NCBI RefSeq assembly: GCF_003444775.1
Contig: NZ_CP021082.1
Span: 558,001 to 622,000 of the forward strand
Origin: Deinococcus ficus
GTDB taxonomy: Bacteria > Deinococcota > Deinococci > Deinococcales > Deinococcaceae
DNA length: 64,000 bases
Reading direction: 5' to 3'
Part shown: piece after piece, positions 9,254 to 18,561 of the stretch
How positions within the stretch are numbered: position 1 is the stretch's first letter
Layout: each line of letters starts with the position of its first letter
Position numbers and translations under genes: made by a program
Notes under the pieces: model-generated
The model's database searches: none
What the model was told of the DNA's origin: nothing
What the model saw: only the letters and a program-made list of their open reading frames with translations

Positions 9254-9814
9254 TCAGGGCGGCGTGCCGCCCACGAGCTGCTTCAGGATGGCCTCCAGTC
9301 GCCGCTGCCGGAGCTCGGGGGTCCGGGCGGTCTGGAGTCGGTGGTAGATCGAGTACTGCTGGGCCCGGCTGAGTGTCTCCAGCGTCCGCTGCGCTCCCGG
9401 CTCCCGCTGCACAGCGTCCAGCAGGTCACCCGGGAGCGTCATGGCCGCGCCACCCGCGTACGCCCGGTCCCAGCGGCCGTCCTCCCGGGCGGCCTGAACC
9501 TGCGCCAGACCGGGCGGCTGCATCCTGCCTTCCTCGATCAGGCGCCCGGCGATGGCGCAGTTGCGGGCGGACCACAGCGAGCGTGGCCGGCGGGGCGTGA
9601 GGCGTTGCAGGAACGACACCTCATCCAGCGCCCGGCGTTGCCCGTCGATCCAGCCCCAGGAGAGAGCCGTGACCACGAGGTCGTCCCACGTCACGGACGG
9701 CGTCCCGGAGGCCTTCTTGAACACCCGGACCCAGAGTTCCGGCTGATCGGCGTGATGCTGCTCCAACCAGCGCCACAGGTGATCCGGCGTTTCGAAGACC
9801 AGGGCCTCAGACAT
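9254..9814 (-). CDS. YdeI/OmpD-associated family protein
   Basis: The product is 186 residues. The diagnostic N-terminal half is present: LWRWLEQHHADQPELWVRVF, then SVTWDDLVVTALSWGWIDGQ, then QRLTPRRPRSLWSARN. The C-terminal half carries the Leu/Arg-rich helices of the family. The biochemical role of the family is not established. The ATG at 9814 is chosen because GGGGAAGG precedes it; an in-frame start 7 codons upstream is possible. Confidence 0.85.
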   Translation of the reverse strand: MSEALVFETPDHLWRWLEQHHADQPELWVRVFKKASGTPSVTWDDLVVTALSWGWIDGQRRALDEVSFLQRLTPRRPRSLWSARNCAIAGRLIEEGRMQPPGLAQVQAAREDGRWDRAYAGGAAMTLPGDLLDAVQREPGAQRTLETLSRAQQYSIYHRLQTARTPELRQRRLEAILKQLVGGTPP

Positions 9815-10018
9815 CACGCCTTCCCCCTTGCTCACACGGGTTCACTCACCGCACCCTGGGAGTGCGCGAGGGGTGCATCCGGACGCCGCGTGACCACATG
9901 ATCGGTCCCAGGATACCGTTCCCGGTCTTGACCCCGGGCAGAGGTCGGCTTGACCTGCGCCATGACCCGGAGTGCGCGCCGGGGCAGCGACACCAGATGC
10001 CAGCTGTTTTCTGGAGTG

Positions 10019-11530
10019 TCAGGCGGGAAGCTGGTGAACGACCGGCCGGGTGGCGGTGTACAGCTCGCGGTAGAGCGGGTAGAGCCGGTCGTACGCGGCC
10101 TTCCTCTGCGCGTCAGGCAGGACAGGTGCCTGCGGCTTCATCCACGTCTGCAGGTCCTCGTGCGCCAGCAGGCCGGCGGCGCGGCCGGCGAGGAACGCGT
10201 CGCCGTAACTGGCGCCCAGGGTGACGCGGGTCATTTCCTGCGCCACGCCGGTGATGTCGCTGACGATCTGCAGCCAGTGGCGGCCCTTCGTTCCGCCGCC
10301 CACGGCGACCACGCGGCGGATCTGGGCGCCGAGGTCGGCGAAGGTCTCCAGGTTGTGGCGGATCCCGAAGCCGACGCCTTCCAGGGCCGCGCGGAACAGG
10401 TGGGCGCGCGTGTGCGACAACCGAAGCCCCGCGATGACGCCCCGCGCCTGGGGATCGTTGATGGGCGTGCGCTCCCCGCTGAAGTAGGGCAGCATCAACA
10501 GGCCGTCGGCGCCCGGGGGCAGGTCGGCTGCCTCGGTGAACAGCGCGTCGTACGCCTGCTCCGTCGGGACTTCCCGGGCGAACTCGTCCACCAGCCAGCG
10601 GGTCAGGCTGCCGGTGGTGCCCATGCCCGCCGCGAGGTTGACCTGGCCGGGGAACGCGCCTCCCACCGACCACACCCTCGGGTCCGGGGTGGGCGAGGGC
10701 TGCACCAGCACGAAGAAGGTGGTGGAGCCGTACATCAGCATCAGGTCACCCGGCCCGGTCGCGCCGACGCTGATCGCCTCGGCCAGGGCGTCCACGGTGC
10801 CCACCGCCACCGGGGTGCCCGGGCGCAGCCCAGTCAGCCGGCTCGCTTCGGCACTCACCTCACCGGCCTTCTCGTCACTCCAGGCCAGTTCGGGAAGGAG
10901 GTCGAGGTCCCGGTCCCCCAGGACCGACCTGCGGTAGGTGTCCGACCACTGCTGCGTCCTGGGCTCGTAGAGCGGCATGAAGTGCGCCCCGGTGTGGTGG
11001 TCCATAACGTGCCGGCCGGTCAGGCGGTAGACCAGGTAGCTGCTGGCGGTGGTGAGGGTGCGCGTCCGCGCCCACACGCCGGGCTCGTGTTCGCGCAGCC
11101 AGCGGATCTTTGGCCCGACCGCCTGGCTGGTCAGGGCCATCTGGCTGTGACGGAAGATTGCGTCCTCGCCGAGCTCGGCATTCAGCGCGTCGATCTGCCT
11201 GCCGGCGCGCGTGTCCACGCCGTACAGGATGCCCGGCCTCAGGGGCCGGCCCTCGGCGTCCAGCGCCAGCAAGGTCGGGCCGATGGCACTGCAGGCGACC
11301 CCGGCCACGCGGGCGGGGTCCACGTCCTGCAGCAGCGACCGGATCAGGGACTGCGTGTCGGCCCACCACACCGCGTCGGCGTCCTGTTCCACATGCCCGG
11401 CGGCAGGCATGGACATCTCGTGCGCCACGACGTGCTGGGCGACAATGTCCCCGTCCGGCGTGACCAGCACGCCCTTACTGGAGTAGGTGCCGACGTCCAG
11501 GCCGAGCAGCAGCGGGCCGGGCGCGGTCAT
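10019..11530 (-). CDS. FGGY family carbohydrate kinase
   Basis: This 503-residue cytosolic kinase phosphorylates a sugar, most often a ketose or polyol, with ATP. Family marks: LLLGLDVGTYSSKGVLV at the N-terminus (phosphate-binding strand), GTVDALAEAISVGA in the middle, and GVIAGLRLSHTRAHLFRAAL and GGGTKGRHWLQIVSDITG near the end. It most resembles xylulokinase-type members. Its ATG overlaps the stop of the isomerase gene by four bases (ATGA), so the two are translationally coupled, which suggests it phosphorylates the isomerase product. It is the last gene of the sugar operon. Confidence 0.9.
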   Translation of the reverse strand: MTAPGPLLLGLDVGTYSSKGVLVTPDGDIVAQHVVAHEMSMPAAGHVEQDADAVWWADTQSLIRSLLQDVDPARVAGVACSAIGPTLLALDAEGRPLRPGILYGVDTRAGRQIDALNAELGEDAIFRHSQMALTSQAVGPKIRWLREHEPGVWARTRTLTTASSYLVYRLTGRHVMDHHTGAHFMPLYEPRTQQWSDTYRRSVLGDRDLDLLPELAWSDEKAGEVSAEASRLTGLRPGTPVAVGTVDALAEAISVGATGPGDLMLMYGSTTFFVLVQPSPTPDPRVWSVGGAFPGQVNLAAGMGTTGSLTRWLVDEFAREVPTEQAYDALFTEAADLPPGADGLLMLPYFSGERTPINDPQARGVIAGLRLSHTRAHLFRAALEGVGFGIRHNLETFADLGAQIRRVVAVGGGTKGRHWLQIVSDITGVAQEMTRVTLGASYGDAFLAGRAAGLLAHEDLQTWMKPQAPVLPDAQRKAAYDRLYPLYRELYTATRPVVHQLPA

Positions 11531-13137
11531 GCCGGCAGTCCGCAGAGGTGGACGGTGACGCCCAGCGCGTCCATCATCGCGGCCTTCACCTGAAGGGCCT
11601 GCAGGGCCTCGTCGCGGCTGGGCGCATACGCCACCTGGATGTGGTTGGCCTGATGCTGGGCCATCATCTGGTCCCGGCTGACCCCCTCCAGCACCGCGTT
11701 CATGATCGGCCACTGCGGCGTGGTCATGGCCCAGCGGCGCTGCACTTCTGCCTCAGGCAGCGAGACCGCCTCGCCCAGGCCCACGTCCAGGTGCAACCGG
11801 CCGCCCCTGACGTACACGCGCGACCACACCAGGGCCCCTGGCCGGCTTTCTCCCTTGAGGGTGCCGCCCCCCTGCGCGAAGAACATGGGCGGCTGACGCT
11901 CGCTGGAGGCCTCCGCGTACCCACTGCTGAAATGCGCGGCGGGCGCGGCGCCGGAGATCATGAACACCCACACGAACCGGCCCTGGTGGTCCTCACCCCA
12001 CCGCAGGTCATGCAGGGTGTTGGCCGGGTTCAGGCCCAGAGCGGTCCACACCTGATGCGTCAGCAGGCCGTCGACGGCCGCGCCCTCATCGACCTCGTTG
12101 AAGTGCGGCAGGGCCTCGCCGGCGTACAGTTCCGCCCCGGTTCTCGGGTCGTACACCGGGGGCCGCTCGGGGTTGTTCAGGAGACCTTCGGCGAGGTCAC
12201 TGGCCGGGGCGAGGTCCTTGAGGCCCTGCTGATACTGGATGCCGATGGCGTCGCAGCCGAACTGTGCGGCGATGCGCACGGCGGCCACGTACATCCGGAG
12301 CTGGTCCAGGGTTTGCGCGCGGGTCAGTTCGGTGGCCGGGTCGTCTCCCCAGGCAAAACGCATGCCGCGCTCCAGCAGCCAGTCGAGGGCCGCCTGGGCT
12401 TCCGCGTCGGTGACCTGCTGCATGGCGGCGTAGAGGGCGGACTGGCTGAGGCGCTCCTTGTACAGCCCGAGGGGATTGAGCAGTTCGTCGTCGATCACCG
12501 CGTTGTACATCCCCATGCATCCCTCGTCGAAGATGCCGAGGATGGCCTGACGCTCCCGCAGGGCCTCGGCCAGTTGCGTGCCGAGCGCCCGGTGAGCCTC
12601 GGGCACTTCCTGAGGGGAAAAGGGCCGCATGTGCGACCGGTCGTGCGTCACCCGGCCGGTCTGCACCCATTCGGCGAGCCGGGACACGAAGAACTCGTCC
12701 TGGAAGTCCTCGCTCCACAGCGTGCTGTAGGGGACGTTCATCTTCGTGAGGCTGCCGTTGAGATTGAGCAGCCCCACCAGGCCGGGCCACTGCCCGCTCC
12801 AGTTGGCCACGGTCAGGACCGGGCCGCGGTGCGCGCGCAGCCCGGCGAGGACATGGTGGCTGTACTGCCACACCGCTTCGGCGACAATTACCGGCGCGTC
12901 CTTGGGAATGCGCTGGAACACGTCCATCCCCATGCGCTGCGACGAGATGAAGCCGTGGCCCTCCTCGGGGTCGGTCCCGTGCGCCCGGGTGACCTGCACC
13001 CCCAGGGCCGCCAGGGCCTGCGTCAGTTGCGTCTCCATCTGGACCTGCGCCGGCCAGCACTGCTGGTTCGCGGCGAGGCGCATGTCGCCACTGGCGACCA
13101 GGTAGGCTTCAGTCAAAGGAAGCGGGGACATCGTCAT
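11527..13137 (-). CDS. L-fucose/L-arabinose isomerase family protein
   Basis: The product is 536 residues and resembles aldose-ketose isomerases of the fucose/arabinose isomerase superfamily. The N-terminal region is Rossmann-like, with ILGIFDEGCMGMYNAVIDDE in the centre. The region NEVDEGAAVDGLLTHQVW contributes acidic residues of the expected metal site. The TATTHLCGLPA-like tail seen in classic FucI is only loosely matched, so the substrate is open. It ends four bases inside the downstream kinase, supporting an isomerase-kinase step. Confidence 0.8.
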   Translation of the reverse strand: MTMSPLPLTEAYLVASGDMRLAANQQCWPAQVQMETQLTQALAALGVQVTRAHGTDPEEGHGFISSQRMGMDVFQRIPKDAPVIVAEAVWQYSHHVLAGLRAHRGPVLTVANWSGQWPGLVGLLNLNGSLTKMNVPYSTLWSEDFQDEFFVSRLAEWVQTGRVTHDRSHMRPFSPQEVPEAHRALGTQLAEALRERQAILGIFDEGCMGMYNAVIDDELLNPLGLYKERLSQSALYAAMQQVTDAEAQAALDWLLERGMRFAWGDDPATELTRAQTLDQLRMYVAAVRIAAQFGCDAIGIQYQQGLKDLAPASDLAEGLLNNPERPPVYDPRTGAELYAGEALPHFNEVDEGAAVDGLLTHQVWTALGLNPANTLHDLRWGEDHQGRFVWVFMISGAAPAAHFSSGYAEASSERQPPMFFAQGGGTLKGESRPGALVWSRVYVRGGRLHLDVGLGEAVSLPEAEVQRRWAMTTPQWPIMNAVLEGVSRDQMMAQHQANHIQVAYAPSRDEALQALQVKAAMMDALGVTVHLCGLPA

Positions 13138-13194
13138 ACGGTTCTCCAGCGCCCGGACAACCGGGCGGCGCGCCCACTCGGCGCACCAGGGAAT

Positions 13195-14103
13195 TCAGAG
13201 TGTTGCCGTGCTGGCAAGCCGGTCGATAGCCGGTGAGAACGGCATGCTGAGCTGCGCGCCAGGCTGCGTGCAGCTCAGGGCAGCCGCGGCAGAGGCCCGC
13301 CGGACGGCAGCGGCCAGAGGCATCAAGGGCAGGGAGGCCACCAGGACGCCTACGAAGGTGTCGCCGGCGCCGGTCGTATCCACCGCCTGGACGCCGAAGG
13401 CCGCCGTGCGTTGAACCCGGCCGTCCGACCAGCACGCGGCGCCGTCTTCCCCCAGGGTGACCACGATGGCACGCGGCCCCCGGCCCGCCAGCGCTTCGAG
13501 CTGTCCCTCAAGGTCCAGCCCGGTCTGGGCGGCGCCGAGCGCCGCAAGTTCACCGGCGTTCACGACCAGCAGGTCCACCAGGTGGAGCAGGCTGTCCGGA
13601 AGCGCCTGAGCAGGCGCGGCGTTCAGGGTGACGTGCACCCCGGCGTCCTGCGCGGCCTGAGCGAAGGCGCAGACGGCCGGCAGCGGACTTTCCAGCTGGA
13701 GGATCAGGTGGGTGACGCCGGTCAGCTCCGGGAGGTCGGAACCGTCCAGGGCGTGATTCGCTCCGCCGGACACGACGATGGCGTTCTCCCCGCTGGCCGC
13801 GACGGTGACGAACGCGGCGCCGGTCGGCGCGTTCACGCGCCGCAGGTGCGCCGTGTCGATTCCGTCGGCCTGCAGGGCCTTTTGCAGTGTGTCTCCATGG
13901 GCGTCCGCGCCGACGCAGCCGACAAACTTCACCGCCGCACCGGCGCGGGCGCAGGCGACGGCCTGGTTGGCGCCCTTGCCCCCGGGGCTGACCAGGTACG
14001 GGCTGCCCGTCACCGTTTCCCCCGGGGCCGGCAGGGCCTTCACGTGCACGGCGAAATCCATGTTGAGACTCCCGGCCACCATGATCACGCGGCGGCCCCG
14101 CAT
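13195..14103 (-). CDS. PfkB family (ribokinase-like) sugar kinase
   Basis: The product is a 302-residue ribokinase-fold kinase. It begins near MVAGSLNMDFAVHVKALP, has signature 1 as GGKGANQAVACARAGAAVKF and signature 2 as DTTGAGDTFVGVLVASLPL with the catalytic Asp. It could phosphorylate ribose-like sugars or 2-keto-3-deoxy acids, and the neighbouring DHDPS-family lyase makes the second worth testing. The start is uncertain, since neither 14103 nor 14082 has a clear Shine-Dalgarno. It lies between the lyase and the isomerase, with short gaps on both sides. Confidence 0.88.
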   Translation of the reverse strand: MRGRRVIMVAGSLNMDFAVHVKALPAPGETVTGSPYLVSPGGKGANQAVACARAGAAVKFVGCVGADAHGDTLQKALQADGIDTAHLRRVNAPTGAAFVTVAASGENAIVVSGGANHALDGSDLPELTGVTHLILQLESPLPAVCAFAQAAQDAGVHVTLNAAPAQALPDSLLHLVDLLVVNAGELAALGAAQTGLDLEGQLEALAGRGPRAIVVTLGEDGAACWSDGRVQRTAAFGVQAVDTTGAGDTFVGVLVASLPLMPLAAAVRRASAAAALSCTQPGAQLSMPFSPAIDRLASTATL

Positions 14104-14152
14104 GCCTGGCGGGCTGGGCTGAAAAGCGCGCTGGGGGGCGTCATGCGGGCCG

Positions 14153-15118
14153 TCAGACCGCCGCGTCCTGGCGGGCGGCGCCACTCAGCGTCACCCCATC
14201 GGCATCCAGGTCCTGGGCGAAGCGGTCGAGCTGCTGCGTCAGGCTGCGCCGCTCTTCGGCGGTCAGGTTCGGCAGCGGCGGACGCGACGGGCCGTTGGTC
14301 AGGCCCCGCCAGTCCAGGCCGGCTTTCAGGTAATCGATCCGGCCGCCGCCCCGGATGATCCGGCTGAATTCCCGGATGTGCCGGGCCAGCGTCAGCGCCC
14401 GGCCGGTGTCATTGGCGCTCAGCGCGGCGAAGAAGGCCAGGAACAGTTCCGGCACCACGCCGCCCGGTCCGGACACCAGGCCGTCCCCGCCGCTGGTCAT
14501 GAACGGGAAGCACAGGTCGTCCGCGCCCGCCAGCACGCTCAGTCCGGGCACTTCGGTCAGGGCCAGCAGACGGTGCATGTCGCCGCTGGAATCCTTGATG
14601 CCCGCGAAGTTGGGCTCGCGGCCCAGCTCGGCCACGCTCGCCGGCGACATGGAGTTACCGGCCCGCTGGGGGATGGTGTAGGCGTACACCGCCAGCCCGG
14701 GCAGGGCCCGGCAGACCGCCTGGTAGAACGCCAGCAGGGCCGCGTCTTCGTAAGCGTAGTAGTAGGGTGTGACGACCGCCACGGCCGGCACCCCCTGCGC
14801 CTGAGCGTGCCGGCTGAGCCTCAGCACCTCGTCCAGCGTTGCGGCGCCGGTATGGGCGATGATCTGCGTGCCCGTGTTCCCGCTGGACTGGACGCCGCGG
14901 ACGACCGCCTCCAGCAGGGCTTCGCGCTCATTCAGCGTCAGCAGGGCGAACTCGCCGGTCGTGCCGCCAGGAAACAGCGCGGGCACCCCCTGACTGGCGT
15001 AGAACCGCGCCAGCGCCTCGGCCTGCGCGAGATCCAGGTCGCCGTGCGGGGAGTACGGGGTGACGATCGGGACCACCAGGCCACGAACGTGAAAATCGGA
15101 CGGAGTCGTATGGGGCAT
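14153..15118 (-). CDS. Dihydrodipicolinate synthase/N-acetylneuraminate lyase family protein
   Basis: The product is a 321-residue TIM-barrel class I aldolase or dehydratase. Visible marks are PGGTTGEFALL (pyruvate carboxylate binding), the Tyr region AVYAYTIPQRAG and the Schiff-base lysine in FAGIKDSSGD. Given its place inside a sugar operon, it is more likely a keto-deoxy-sugar-acid lyase or dehydratase than lysine-biosynthetic DapA. The ATG at 15118 is chosen because the protein then begins MPHTTPSDFHVRGLVVPIVTPY, the usual N-terminus. Confidence 0.88.
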   Translation of the reverse strand: MPHTTPSDFHVRGLVVPIVTPYSPHGDLDLAQAEALARFYASQGVPALFPGGTTGEFALLTLNEREALLEAVVRGVQSSGNTGTQIIAHTGAATLDEVLRLSRHAQAQGVPAVAVVTPYYYAYEDAALLAFYQAVCRALPGLAVYAYTIPQRAGNSMSPASVAELGREPNFAGIKDSSGDMHRLLALTEVPGLSVLAGADDLCFPFMTSGGDGLVSGPGGVVPELFLAFFAALSANDTGRALTLARHIREFSRIIRGGGRIDYLKAGLDWRGLTNGPSRPPLPNLTAEERRSLTQQLDRFAQDLDADGVTLSGAARQDAAV

Positions 15119-15234
15119 AAGGACCTCTGGAGGGCATGGGGAAAGGGGCGGACGAACAGGCGGGACCACGCCTGGCTGCTGGGCAGGGGGCAGGGATGGT
15201 CCCGCGCGAACGGGAAGAGGCGGGGAAGAGGGCC

Positions 15235-16107
15235 TCAGCCCTTCATGGCGCCGGCGGTCAGGCCCTCGACCAGCTGGCGCTGGAAGAAGATGGTGCCCAC
15301 GATCACGGGCAGGCACACCAGCGTGGCGGCCGCGGCCAGCGGGCCCCAGTTGGCCTGCTCGAAGCTCAGCATGCCGTACACCGTCACCGGCAGCGTCTGC
15401 GATCCGGGACCGCCCAGCACCGCGGCGAACAGGAAGTTGTTCCAGGACTGAATGAACGCCAGGATGACCGCGGCCACGATGCCCGGCTTGACCAGGGGAA
15501 CGGCCACCAGGGCGAAGGACTGCCAGGCGTTGCAGCCGTCCACGGTGGCGGCCTGCTCGAGGTCCGGCGGCAGGGCCTCGAAAAACCCGATCATGATCCA
15601 GATGATCAGCGGCAGGGTGATCGTGATGTGCAGCAGCGTGATGATGACGAGCGAGTCACCCAGGTCCAGCCGTTTGGCGATGATGTACCAGGGAATCAGG
15701 AAGCTGATGGCCGGCGTGATGCGCGTGATCAGGAACAGCGTGCTGAGTTTCGTGAGCCGCCAGCGGGCGATGGCGTAAGCGGCCGGCAGGCCGATGGCCA
15801 GGCCGATGGTCGTGGCGCACACGCCCACCACCAGGCTGTTCCAGGTGTACTGCAAGAAGGGCATCCGGCGCATCAGCTGGCTGTACCACTCGGTGGTGGG
15901 CTGCGCGGACCAGAAGGTGGGTGGGCTGGCGCTGATTTCCACCTGCGTCTGGAATGACATCGACACCATCCAGTAGAAGACGAACACGATCGGCACGATG
16001 AAAAACGCCGAGACCAGCAGGGGCAGGACGTGCGCCAGGAGGGGATGGGCCCGGGTCTTGCGGCGGGGCGCGGCCGCGGCCGTGGAGCGGACTTCGGTGA
16101 CGGTCAT
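15235..16107 (-). CDS. Carbohydrate ABC transporter permease (MalG type)
   Basis: The product is a 290-residue inner-membrane subunit with six predicted helices. The EAA loop that contacts the ATPase reads EQAATVDGCNAWQSFALVAV at about residues 195-214. Its ATG overlaps the preceding permease stop (ATGA), so the two are coupled. No ATP-binding subunit is encoded anywhere in this operon; a shared MsmK/UgpC-type ATPase elsewhere in the genome would be required. Confidence 0.92.
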   Translation of the reverse strand: MTVTEVRSTAAAAPRRKTRAHPLLAHVLPLLVSAFFIVPIVFVFYWMVSMSFQTQVEISASPPTFWSAQPTTEWYSQLMRRMPFLQYTWNSLVVGVCATTIGLAIGLPAAYAIARWRLTKLSTLFLITRITPAISFLIPWYIIAKRLDLGDSLVIITLLHITITLPLIIWIMIGFFEALPPDLEQAATVDGCNAWQSFALVAVPLVKPGIVAAVILAFIQSWNNFLFAAVLGGPGSQTLPVTVYGMLSFEQANWGPLAAAATLVCLPVIVGTIFFQRQLVEGLTAGAMKG

Positions 16108-17015
16108 GAGCGGTCCTCCGCGAGTTTCCGGGCGCGGATCAGCAGCAGCGTGATCCCGAGGACGAGCACCAGGAGGGCGATGACCATGCTGGACGCGTAC
16201 CCCATGCGGAAGTAGTTGAAGCTCAGGGTGTACAGGTACAGGTTGATGGTCTCGGAAGCGGTCCCGGGACCGCCCTGCGTCATCGCGTAGATGGTGTCGA
16301 AGAGCTTCAGGGTGTCGATCGCCCGGAACAGCAGCGCCACGAACAGCGAGGGCATCAGCATCGGCAGCGTGATGCCCCAGAAGGTCTGCCAAGCGTTGGC
16401 CCCGTCGATCTTCGCGGCCTCGTACGGCTCGCTGGGCAGGGTGGCGAGCCCGGCCAGGGCGATCAGCATCACGAACGGGGTCCACTGCCACGTGTCGACC
16501 AGGATCAGCGCCGGCAGCACGCTCTTCTCAGCGTAGATCCACTGCTGGGCGTTCAGGCCCAGGGAGGTCAGGAAGTGGTTCAGAACCCCGGTCTGGGGAT
16601 TCATCATCGTCACGAAGATCAGGGAGATCGCCACGGGCGTCGCCACGACCGGGAACAGGGCCAGGGTCCGGAACAGGCCGCGTCCGAAGAAGTGTTTGTT
16701 CATGACCAGCGCCATGGCCACGCCCAGCACCATCTGCAGGCTCACGGAGCACACCGTGATCAGCAGCGTCCGGCCCAGCGACTGCAGCGCGCGGGCGTCC
16801 TGCAGCAACTCCGCGTAGTTGGCCAGCCCGATGAACTTGGGGGGGTTGGGGCTGGTGATCACCCAGTTCGTCATCGACTGGTACAGGGTGTAGCCCAGCG
16901 GGAAGGCAATCACGACGAGGGTCAGCAGCAGGGCCGGCAGAACGAACAGGACCGGAGCGGCCGGCCCGCGCCTCAGGCGCCGGCGGGGAGGGCCAGGCAG
17001 GGGCGACGTGGTCAT
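16104..17015 (-). CDS. Carbohydrate ABC transporter permease (MalF type)
   Basis: The product is a 303-residue inner-membrane permease subunit. A basic N-terminus (PRRRLRRGP) leads into the first helix, and the EAA loop reads YEAAKIDGANAWQTFWGI at about residues 200-217. It starts five bases after the binding-protein stop and ends inside the next permease start, which makes a tight SBP-permease-permease unit. Confidence 0.92.
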   Translation of the reverse strand: MTTSPLPGPPRRRLRRGPAAPVLFVLPALLLTLVVIAFPLGYTLYQSMTNWVITSPNPPKFIGLANYAELLQDARALQSLGRTLLITVCSVSLQMVLGVAMALVMNKHFFGRGLFRTLALFPVVATPVAISLIFVTMMNPQTGVLNHFLTSLGLNAQQWIYAEKSVLPALILVDTWQWTPFVMLIALAGLATLPSEPYEAAKIDGANAWQTFWGITLPMLMPSLFVALLFRAIDTLKLFDTIYAMTQGGPGTASETINLYLYTLSFNYFRMGYASSMVIALLVLVLGITLLLIRARKLAEDRS

Positions 17016-17019
17016 CGCG

Positions 17020-18300
17020 TTACTTGGCGCTGTTCAGCGCGGACTGGAAGTCGCGGTTGGCCTGGTCCAGGGCCGGTTTGGACGCCGCGCCCTGAATGGC
17101 CTGCACGATGGCGATGCCGACGGTGTCGCGCATCTCCTGCACGGGGGGCACTTCCGGGAAGGCCGGCTTGGCGACTTTCAGCGCGTCGAAGTACGTCTTG
17201 GCCCAGGGAATGGTCTCGAGGGGTTTGTTGGTGGCGGTCGTCCAGCTCGACTGCCTTGGTGAGGTCACGCCGTGCTCCACCAGGAACTTGTCGAACGCGC
17301 GGTTCGTGGCCCACTGCATAAACAGGAACGCCGCGTCCTTGTTGCCACTGCGCGAGGACATCGCCAGGGCGTTGTAGGTGGCGGGGGCCAGGCGTCCGGG
17401 CAGCACGGCATACCCGACCTTCCCGGCGACCTTGGACATGCTCTTGTCTTCAAGCTGCACGGCGAAGCCGATCCCGTCGTTGAACATGGCGAGCTGCTCT
17501 TGCTGGAAGAGGCCCAGCACCTCGCTCCAGTTGTAGCTGATGACGCTGGGCGGGGCGAACTTCTTCAGCATGCTGCTGTACCAGTTCAGGGCCTTGACCG
17601 CCTGGGCGTTGTTCACCGTGGAGTTGCCCTTGCCGTCCACCCACCGGCCACCGAAGGCCTGCAGGGGGAACGCGAAGGTGTAGGCGTTGGCATTTTTCAA
17701 TCCGCGGGCCGCGTAGCCGTACATCTTCCCGGGAACGTGGAGTTTCGCGGCGGCGGCCTCGAGTTCGTCGAGGGTGGTCGGCACCTTGAGGCCGGCCTGC
17801 GCGAACAGATCCTTGCGGTAGTACAGCACCTGGACGTCCGCTTTCCAGGGCAGGCCGATGATGCTGCCGTCCTGGGTTTTCACGGCCGTGCGGGCGGACG
17901 TGAAGAAGTCGTCGAAGCGGTAGGTGGGGTCGAGCTTGCCGGCGACCATGTACTTGTTGAGGGGTTCGTACCAGCCAGCCTGGGCGAAGCGGGCTTTTTC
18001 GACGGTCAGGCTGGAATCGAACACGTCGACCGTGCGCCCGCCGGACGCAAAGTCGATGGCGAGCTTCTGCCGGGCCTGCTGCTCGGGAAGCACGCTCAGG
18101 TTCACGTTGATGCCGCTGAGCTTCTCAAATTCGCCCAGCCGGTCTTGCAGGATGTCCGACCAGGGGCTCTTGACCACGCTGACGGAAATGGTCTTACCTC
18201 TCTGGGATTTCCAGTCGAATTTCTGGGCTTGAGCTGTGGAGGTGACCCCCACAGTGCACAGTGTCAGAGCAGCGGTAATGGACAAGAAAGAACGCTTCAT
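17020..18300 (-). CDS. Extracellular sugar-binding protein of an ABC transporter
   Basis: This 426-residue exported solute-binding protein has a signal peptide MKRSFLSITAALTLC...AQAQ, cleaved near residue 25, with no lipobox Cys at the site. The body has the cluster-B fold, with FASGGRTVDVFDSSLTVEKA, IGLPWKADVQVLYYRKDLF and PPSVISYNWSEVLGLFQQEQ. It delivers the sugar to the two permeases that follow. GGGGG upstream of the ATG may serve as the ribosome site. The promoter and operator are at 18401-18438. Confidence 0.92.
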   Translation of the reverse strand: MKRSFLSITAALTLCTVGVTSTAQAQKFDWKSQRGKTISVSVVKSPWSDILQDRLGEFEKLSGINVNLSVLPEQQARQKLAIDFASGGRTVDVFDSSLTVEKARFAQAGWYEPLNKYMVAGKLDPTYRFDDFFTSARTAVKTQDGSIIGLPWKADVQVLYYRKDLFAQAGLKVPTTLDELEAAAAKLHVPGKMYGYAARGLKNANAYTFAFPLQAFGGRWVDGKGNSTVNNAQAVKALNWYSSMLKKFAPPSVISYNWSEVLGLFQQEQLAMFNDGIGFAVQLEDKSMSKVAGKVGYAVLPGRLAPATYNALAMSSRSGNKDAAFLFMQWATNRAFDKFLVEHGVTSPRQSSWTTATNKPLETIPWAKTYFDALKVAKPAFPEVPPVQEMRDTVGIAIVQAIQGAASKPALDQANRDFQSALNSAK

Positions 18301-18400
18301 ACAAACCCCCGGAAACAGGAAGGGACGTGGGTGATCCAGAGCGGATGACCCCGGTCCGACACCGACGACTTCAGCGGCAACGATTTAAACGTACTATCTT

Positions 18401-18429
18401 TATATACGGGATGGAGGCACCCTTGTCAA
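18401..18429 (-). promoter_or_regulatory. Sigma-70-type promoter of the sugar operon
   Basis: On the minus strand there is TTGACA (18424-18429), exactly 17 bases, then TATATA (18401-18406). Start of transcription is expected near 18394, giving a leader of about 94 bases to the binding-protein gene. Confidence 0.82.
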
Positions 18430-18438
18430 ACAATTGAC
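18425..18438. promoter_or_regulatory. Candidate operator dyad for the GntR-type regulator
   Basis: GTCAA-ACAA-TTGAC is a perfect 5-base inverted repeat around a 4-base spacer. It overlaps the -35 of the sugar promoter and sits about 125 bases ahead of the divergent regulator gene. Repression by steric block would follow. That the adjacent FadR-type protein binds it is inference. Confidence 0.5.
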
Positions 18439-18561
18439 CGGGTGCAGTCGAATGAATGCCGTTCGGGAAGGCCTTCTCACTGGAGGTTGGCCTGGACAGG
18501 TCCAGGCGGATAGATCATATCTTTCTCGACAAAGTGGGGGGCGGTGACATAAGCTGAGGGC

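Noticed and set aside
18546..18552. GACATAA resembling half of the Deinococcus radiation/desiccation response motif
   Set aside because: Only one half-site is present near 18546; the 17-base palindrome is not completed.
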